Shown here: positions 1 to 6,073 of the stretch, one piece after another
Layout: every line of letters begins with the position of its first letter
Position numbering within the stretch: position 1 is the first letter of the stretch
Source: an uncultured Arenimonas sp.
GTDB taxonomy: Bacteria > Pseudomonadota > Gammaproteobacteria > Xanthomonadales > Xanthomonadaceae
Length of the DNA: 6,073 bases
Assembly (NCBI GenBank): GCA_946885815.1
Contig: CAMPHE010000119.1
Span: 1-6,073 of the forward strand
Direction of reading: 5' to 3'
Translations under genes and position numbers: made by a program
The notes under the pieces: model-generated
What the model saw: the letters and a program-made list of their open reading frames with translations, nothing else
Database searches by the model: none
What the model was told of the DNA's origin: nothing

Positions 1-689
1 CCCATGTACACCTCGACGTCGGGTATGCCGGTGGAGACGTACGCGGTGAACACGTCGCCCCACGGAATCGTCATCGCGTGCCGCGACTCGCCGTCCGGGC
101 GCTCGAACATCCGCGTCTTCCACGCGAGCGGCACCCGCGTGAGCACGCCGCCGATGCGCGCGCGGCCGCCGTTGCCGAGGCCTTCGACACTCGTCCGGGC
201 GGTGCCCGGGCTCGGCCCGCCGCCGGCTTCGAACGCGAGCACGAGCGACGTCGCCGACGGCAGGTCGCGCCTGAGCATCGCCGCCATGCAGTCGGTCGGC
301 ACGACGTCGAAACCGGAACCCGGCAGCACGACGATGCCGGCGTCGCGCGCCCGCGCGTCCTGCGCATGGCAGTGCGCGAACACGTCGATCTCGCCGGTGA
401 TGTCGAGGTAGTGCGCGCCGGTCGCGAGGCAGCCCTCCAGCATCGGCGCGGCGGTGGCGGAAAACGGCCCGGCGCAATGCAGCACCAGCTTCATGCCGTC
501 CAGCGCGGCGCGCACCGCGCCGGGGTCGTCGAGGCCGAACACCCGCACCGGCAGGTCGTGCGGTGCGGCGATCGCCTGCAGTTCCGCGCTGTTCCGGCCG
601 GCGAGCACGGGCCGCAGGCCGCGCTTCACGGCCTCGGCGACGATCATCCGCCCGGTATAGCCATTGGCGCCGTACACCATCCAGACCAT
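1..689 (-). CDS. Saccharopine dehydrogenase-like / trans-acting enoyl reductase family protein (3' end outside window)
   Basis: NAD(P)-dependent oxidoreductase of the saccharopine-dehydrogenase-like family; only the first 229 residues are present because the gene runs off the left edge. An N-terminal Rossmann fold opens almost at once: MVYGANGYTGR at residues 4-14 is the glycine-rich dinucleotide loop, and LAGR at 29-32 is the usual basic end of beta-2, which suggests NADP(H). HCAGPF at 71-76, GAHYLDITGE at 91-100 and GFDVVPTD at 126-133 are blocks typical of this family, whose members include mycobacterial trans-acting enoyl reductases. The start is the ATG at 689, giving MVWMVYGANG. A second in-frame ATG three codons later also fits. 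The start shares one base with the stop of the upstream SDR gene (TGATG), so translation is probably coupled to it. No true saccharopine (lysine pathway) role is implied. Pairing with an SDR fits lipid or acyl-chain redox chemistry, but the substrate is unknown. The family call is firm; the reaction is not. Confidence 0.88.
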   Translation of the reverse strand, partial: MVWMVYGANGYTGRMIVAEAVKRGLRPVLAGRNSAELQAIAAPHDLPVRVFGLDDPGAVRAALDGMKLVLHCAGPFSATAAPMLEGCLATGAHYLDITGEIDVFAHCHAQDARARDAGIVVLPGSGFDVVPTDCMAAMLRRDLPSATSLVLAFEAGGGPSPGTARTSVEGLGNGGRARIGGVLTRVPLAWKTRMFERPDGESRHAMTIPWGDVFTAYVSTGIPDVEVYM

Positions 690-1486
690 CAGCGGGCCTC
701 CTCGCGGGCCTTCACCAGGGACAGCAGCTTGCGGAAATACAGCTCGGGCAGCCAGCGCTTCAGGCGCCAGCGCATCGGCTCGCGCCGCGTCGGCAGCACC
801 AGGAAATCGCCGCGCTCCACCGCCGCGAACACGCGATCGGCGACGCCGTCGAGCGTGTCCCCGGAAATCTCCATCTGCCGCGCCGCGAACGCCTTCAGCC
901 GCGGCGCGCCCTGCCAGCTCTCGAGCAGGTTGGTGCGGAAGAACGCCGGGCACAGCACGCTGACGCCGATGCCCTTGTCGTGCAGTTCGACGCGCAGCTG
1001 TTCGCTCAGCGCCACCACGGCCGCCTTCGACACGCCGTAGCTCATGATGCCGGGCGCGCCGGCGAGCCCGGCGAAGCTGGCGGTGTTCACGACGTGGCCG
1101 CGGCCGTTGGCGATCATGCCGGGCAGGAACAGCCGGCAGCCGCGCACGACGCCGAGCAGGTTGACGTCGAGCACGTTGCGCCACTCGGGCATCGTCGTTT
1201 CGACCATCGCGCCGCCAGTGGCGATGCCGGCGTTGTTCACCAGCACGTCAATGCCGCCCCACTCGGCGGCGATGCGCTCGTGCAGTGCTTCCATCTGTTC
1301 GTCGCTGGCGACGTCGGCGGCGATCGCGAGATGGCCGCTGCCGTCGAGCGCGGCGCGCGCCAGCCCGGCCCGGGCGGCGTCGAGATCGACGCACGCGACG
1401 CGGTCGCCGGCCCGCGCGTAGCGATGCGCGAGTGCCTGGCCGAGCCCGCTGCCGGCGCCGGTGATGAGGACGCGTCGCTGCGCCAT
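689..1486 (-). CDS. SDR family NAD(P)-dependent oxidoreductase, classical type, 265 aa
   Basis: Classical short-chain dehydrogenase/reductase that should interconvert an alcohol and a carbonyl, or a related substrate, with a nicotinamide cofactor. TGAGSGLG at residues 9-16 is the TGxxxGxG cofactor loop. D34 in VDLD, at the end of beta-2, suggests NAD(H) preference. NNAG is at 84-87, and the catalytic tetrad is N109, S137, Y150 and K154 (SYGVSK). After the fold, residues about 237-265 are rich in Arg, Lys, Trp and Leu and look like a basic amphipathic helix, which could give membrane association or dimer contacts. The ATG at 1486 places the cofactor loop at the normal distance from the N-terminus. 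The open frame continues far upstream, but that stretch is antisense to the divergent gene and is not plausible protein. A weak GGGGA lies six bases before the ATG. The stop overlaps the start of the downstream enoyl-reductase-like gene by one base, indicating an operon. The substrate is not identifiable; an acyl or lipid role is only inferred. Confidence 0.93.
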   Translation of the reverse strand: MAQRRVLITGAGSGLGQALAHRYARAGDRVACVDLDAARAGLARAALDGSGHLAIAADVASDEQMEALHERIAAEWGGIDVLVNNAGIATGGAMVETTMPEWRNVLDVNLLGVVRGCRLFLPGMIANGRGHVVNTASFAGLAGAPGIMSYGVSKAAVVALSEQLRVELHDKGIGVSVLCPAFFRTNLLESWQGAPRLKAFAARQMEISGDTLDGVADRVFAAVERGDFLVLPTRREPMRWRLKRWLPELYFRKLLSLVKAREEAR

Positions 1487-1524
1487 GGTGTGTCCCCGAA
1501 TGCGCCAGGCGCTCCGGAGGCCTG

Positions 1525-1533
1525 TGCTAGGCT
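1525..1533 (+). promoter_or_regulatory. Candidate extended -10 promoter for the plus-strand SDR gene
   Basis: TGCTAGGCT fits the extended -10 pattern TGnTAnnnT. Transcription would begin near 1540, inside the inverted repeat at 1538-1555, leaving a leader of about 50 bases before the GTG start. No good -35 hexamer is visible upstream. It partly faces the opposed minus-strand candidate, so the two polymerase footprints would overlap. Sequence-only prediction. Confidence 0.4.
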
Positions 1534-1536
1534 CCG

Positions 1537-1545
1537 AGCATACCA
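1537..1545 (-). promoter_or_regulatory. Candidate extended -10 promoter for the minus-strand SDR operon
   Basis: Read on the minus strand this is TGGTATGCT, a TGn extension plus TATGCT (four of six matches to TATAAT). It lies about 50 bases before the SDR start at 1486. I see no convincing -35 box at the usual distance, which extended -10 promoters can lack. Its bases largely coincide with the left arm of the inverted repeat at 1538-1555, so a protein bound there would block it. Sequence-only prediction. Confidence 0.35.
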
Positions 1546-1555
1546 AGGCGTATGC
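1538..1555. promoter_or_regulatory. Perfect inverted repeat (GCATAC-6-GTATGC), candidate operator
   Basis: GCATAC, six bases, then its exact reverse complement GTATGC, in the only substantial non-coding gap in the window. The 18-base dyad sits between divergent SDR genes and overlaps both candidate promoters. That is the usual layout of an operator for a dimeric repressor such as a TetR, GntR or MarR family protein. No regulator gene is visible in the window, so the binding protein is unknown. The symmetry is seen directly; the function is inferred. A six-base arm could arise by chance, but the location favours a role. Confidence 0.45.
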
Positions 1556-1574
1556 CTGTGCCGGCTGTTTTTTC

Positions 1575-1580
1575 GGAGAG
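1575..1580 (+). promoter_or_regulatory. Shine-Dalgarno that fixes the GTG start of the plus-strand SDR
   Basis: GGAGAG lies eight bases before GTG at 1589. No in-frame ATG precedes the cofactor-binding motif, and the ATG at 1552 is in another frame. This site therefore supports the GTG as the true start. Confidence 0.75.
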
Positions 1581-1588
1581 AACCGCGC

Positions 1589-4602
<3,014 letters not shown>

Positions 4603-4607
4603 CCCCC

Positions 4608-4673
4608 ATGTCCGCCGGCCGGCCGATTTCGCGTGCGCGTCGTGGAGCGACACAGTCGGGGACCGGCGGATGA
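4608..4673 (+). CDS. Possible 21-aa leader ORF before the sensor kinase
   Basis: Starting at ATG 4608, five bases after the peptidase stop, a 21-residue reading frame ([20 protein letters not shown] then G) ends at TGA 4671-4673. That stop overlaps the kinase ATG as ATGA, the classic coupling arrangement. A weak GGGA sits nine bases before the ATG. The peptide is basic and has no recognisable domain. It may be a chance frame, since high-GC DNA has few stops, or a leader that delivers ribosomes to the kinase start. The ORF and overlap are seen directly; any function is speculative. Confidence 0.22.
   Translation: MSAGRPISRARRGATQSGTGG
4611..4670. repeat. Widely spaced 8-bp perfect inverted repeat flanking the kinase leader
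   Basis: TCCGCCGG at 4611-4618 is the exact reverse complement of CCGGCGGA at 4663-4670. The right arm fills the gap between the kinase Shine-Dalgarno (4658-4662) and includes the A of its ATG. If the arms paired in mRNA, the kinase start would be shielded. The 44-base loop makes this weak as a terminator, and no T-run follows. In DNA this GC-rich, an 8-base match across 60 bases may be chance. Confidence 0.3.
4658..4662 (+). promoter_or_regulatory. Shine-Dalgarno of the sensor kinase
   Basis: GGGGA lies seven bases before ATG 4670. No other start codon in the kinase frame is visible between the peptidase stop and this site, so it sets the kinase N-terminus. Confidence 0.6.
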
Positions 4674-6073
4674 GCGTGAACGGAGCGGCGCACGGCGTGC
4701 TGGAACGGCGCTGGCTCTATGGCGGTTTCGCGCTCGCACTGGCGCTGTTCGCCGTCGGCGCCTGGGGCGTGCATCGGCAGAACCTGGCCACGGTGTCCGC
4801 CAACGCGCAGGTCGAGCAGGCGCTGCGCGTGCTGCGCCAGGCGCTGCAGCTCGATGCCGAAGTGCTGCAGATGGAGAACGACCAGCGCGCGTTCCTCATC
4901 CGTGGCGATGCGCGGTTCATCGCCGATCGCGACGCCCACCACGTCGCGGCGCTGGCGCTGCTGGCCTCGCTGCGGGAGCGCACCGCGGGCAATGCCGCGC
5001 AGCTGCGCCGTCTGGACGCCGCCGGCACGCTGCTCGCGGCGCGTTACGAGACGATGCGCGGCACGGTGGCGGTCGCGCGCAGCGCGGGGCTCGACGCGGC
5101 GCGCGTCCGGTTCCGCAGCGACGGGGCCGGTTCGCTCGACCCCATGCGCGCGGAGCTGGCGGCGCTCCGGTCGGCGGAGTCGCAGGAACTGGGGCGGCGC
5201 GCGCAGGCCGCGGGCGACTATGCCGAAGGCCTGCGGTGGGCGATCTTCGCGATGCCGGCCGCCGGCCTGCTGGTCCTCGCGATCGCGTTCCGCGCGCTGC
5301 TGCTGGCACTGGCCGGCAGCGAGCGGCTGCGCGGCGAACTGGCCGCGGCCGGCGCGATCCAGCGCTCGATGCTCGACAGTGCCGGCTACATGATCGTCGC
5401 GGTGGATCCGGACGGCACGATCCGGCTGTTCAACCGCAGCGCGAGCGAACGCCTCGGCTGGCGGCCCGAGGAGGTGGTCGGGCGCGAGACGCCGGCGCTG
5501 TTCCACGACGCGGACGAGGTCGATGCGCGCGCCGAGGTGCTGTCCACCGAGCTGGGGCGGCCGGTCGAGGGGATCGACGTGTTCACCGCGCGCGTCCGCG
5601 ATCGCGGCGTCGACGAGCGCGAATGGACCTACGTCGCGCGTGACGGCTCGCGCTTCCCGGTGCAGCTGGCGGTGTCGGCGCTGCGCGACGACGACGGCGA
5701 ACTGCTCGGTTTCATCGGTATGGCGCAGGACATCACCCGCCGGCAGGCCGACGACCGGGAGATCCGCGCGCTGGCCGCCGCGCTGGAGGCGAGCGTCAAG
5801 GAGCTGGAGAGTTTCAGCTACTCGGTGTCGCACGACCTGCGCGCGCCGCTGCGGCACATCGACGGCTATGCGCGGATGCTGCAGGAAGATGCAGGCGACC
5901 AGCTAGCGCCGGACCTGCGGGCCTACCTCGACACCATCAGCGAAAGCTCACGCCGCATGGGCATGCTGATCGACGACCTGCTCACCTTCTCGCGACTGGG
6001 CCGCAAGCCGGTGAGCCGCGTGCGCGTGGACATCGCCGATCTCACCCGGCGCGCCTACGAGGAAGTCGGCGGC
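4670..6073 (+). CDS. Membrane sensor histidine kinase, CHASE3-PAS-HisKA (3' end outside window)
   Basis: Inner-membrane two-component sensor that should autophosphorylate on histidine and pass phosphate to a response regulator not seen here. The first 468 codons are present. Transmembrane helix 1 spans about residues 15-34 and helix 2 about 190-213. Between them lies a helical periplasmic domain of about 150 residues that resembles CHASE3 (notably [20 protein letters not shown] at 64-83). A PAS domain with its PAC end covers about 234-356 ([16 protein letters not shown] through AQDIT). A short linker, probably coiled coil, precedes the HisKA H-box with phosphoacceptor H388 ([17 protein letters not shown]). 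The second dimerisation helix ([13 protein letters not shown]) ends the window; the ATP-binding domain would lie beyond. There is no HAMP domain. The ATG at 4670 has GGGGA seven bases upstream and places helix 1 at the N-terminus. The gene lies 67 bases after the peptidase, so read-through is possible. The ligand is unknown. A later receiver domain (hybrid kinase) cannot be excluded. Confidence 0.92.
   Translation, partial: MSVNGAAHGVLERRWLYGGFALALALFAVGAWGVHRQNLATVSANAQVEQALRVLRQALQLDAEVLQMENDQRAFLIRGDARFIADRDAHHVAALALLASLRERTAGNAAQLRRLDAAGTLLAARYETMRGTVAVARSAGLDAARVRFRSDGAGSLDPMRAELAALRSAESQELGRRAQAAGDYAEGLRWAIFAMPAAGLLVLAIAFRALLLALAGSERLRGELAAAGAIQRSMLDSAGYMIVAVDPDGTIRLFNRSASERLGWRPEEVVGRETPALFHDADEVDARAEVLSTELGRPVEGIDVFTARVRDRGVDEREWTYVARDGSRFPVQLAVSALRDDDGELLGFIGMAQDITRRQADDREIRALAAALEASVKELESFSYSVSHDLRAPLRHIDGYARMLQEDAGDQLAPDLRAYLDTISESSRRMGMLIDDLLTFSRLGRKPVSRVRVDIADLTRRAYEEVGG

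Noticed and set aside
78..1040. Plus-strand open frame over the minus-strand genes
   Set aside because: Its Arg/His-rich translation has no domain motif, while the opposite strand encodes two recognisable Rossmann proteins across the same stretch.
1565..1574. T-rich stretch (CTGTTTTTTC) as a terminator tail
   Set aside because: No stable hairpin directly precedes it, and it lies in the leader of the plus-strand SDR just before its ribosome site.
4603..4669. Intrinsic terminator between the peptidase and the kinase
   Set aside because: There is no compact GC hairpin followed by a T-run; the one inverted repeat has a 44-base loop and ends on the kinase start codon.

Overview
This is a very GC-rich window (roughly 70% by eye) and almost wholly coding. 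The codon use (strong G/C third positions) and the protein types suggest a high-GC proteobacterium. They are a Stenotrophomonas/Xanthomonas-like periplasmic dipeptidyl peptidase IV, a CHASE3-PAS sensor kinase and FabG-like oxidoreductases. A gammaproteobacterium of the Xanthomonadales or a related order is my best guess. It is an inference from protein resemblance, not from a marker gene.

Layout. On the minus strand, positions 1486 down to 1 hold two genes. The first is a complete short-chain dehydrogenase/reductase (SDR, 265 aa). Its stop codon overlaps by one base the start of a saccharopine-dehydrogenase-like / trans-acting enoyl-reductase-like protein, which is cut by the left edge. A 102-base divergent intergenic region (1487-1588) follows. 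It carries two opposed extended -10-like motifs and a perfect 6-6-6 inverted repeat between and over them. On the plus strand come a second SDR (1589-2350, GTG start), a secreted S9B dipeptidyl peptidase IV (2386-4602), and a membrane sensor histidine kinase (from 4670, cut by the right edge after its phosphoacceptor histidine region). A possible 21-codon leader ORF (4608-4673) fills the gap before the kinase and ends in an ATGA overlap with its start.

How the genes may work together. The minus-strand pair looks translationally coupled and probably serves one redox pathway, perhaps lipid or acyl-chain metabolism; the substrate cannot be read from sequence. The two divergent SDRs carry different cofactor signatures: an acidic residue after beta-2 (NAD type) in the minus-strand one and Ser-Arg-Arg (NADP type) in the plus-strand one. 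The three plus-strand genes lie 35 and 67 bases apart, with no clear intrinsic terminator between them. They may share transcripts, but peptidase, SDR and kinase have no obvious common pathway.

I see no RNA gene, CRISPR array, insertion sequence or phage element. Most of the window is conventional. The points most worth a second look are the divergent operator-like site, the 8-bp inverted repeat and small ORF at the kinase start, and the Asn next to the catalytic Ser in the peptidase.
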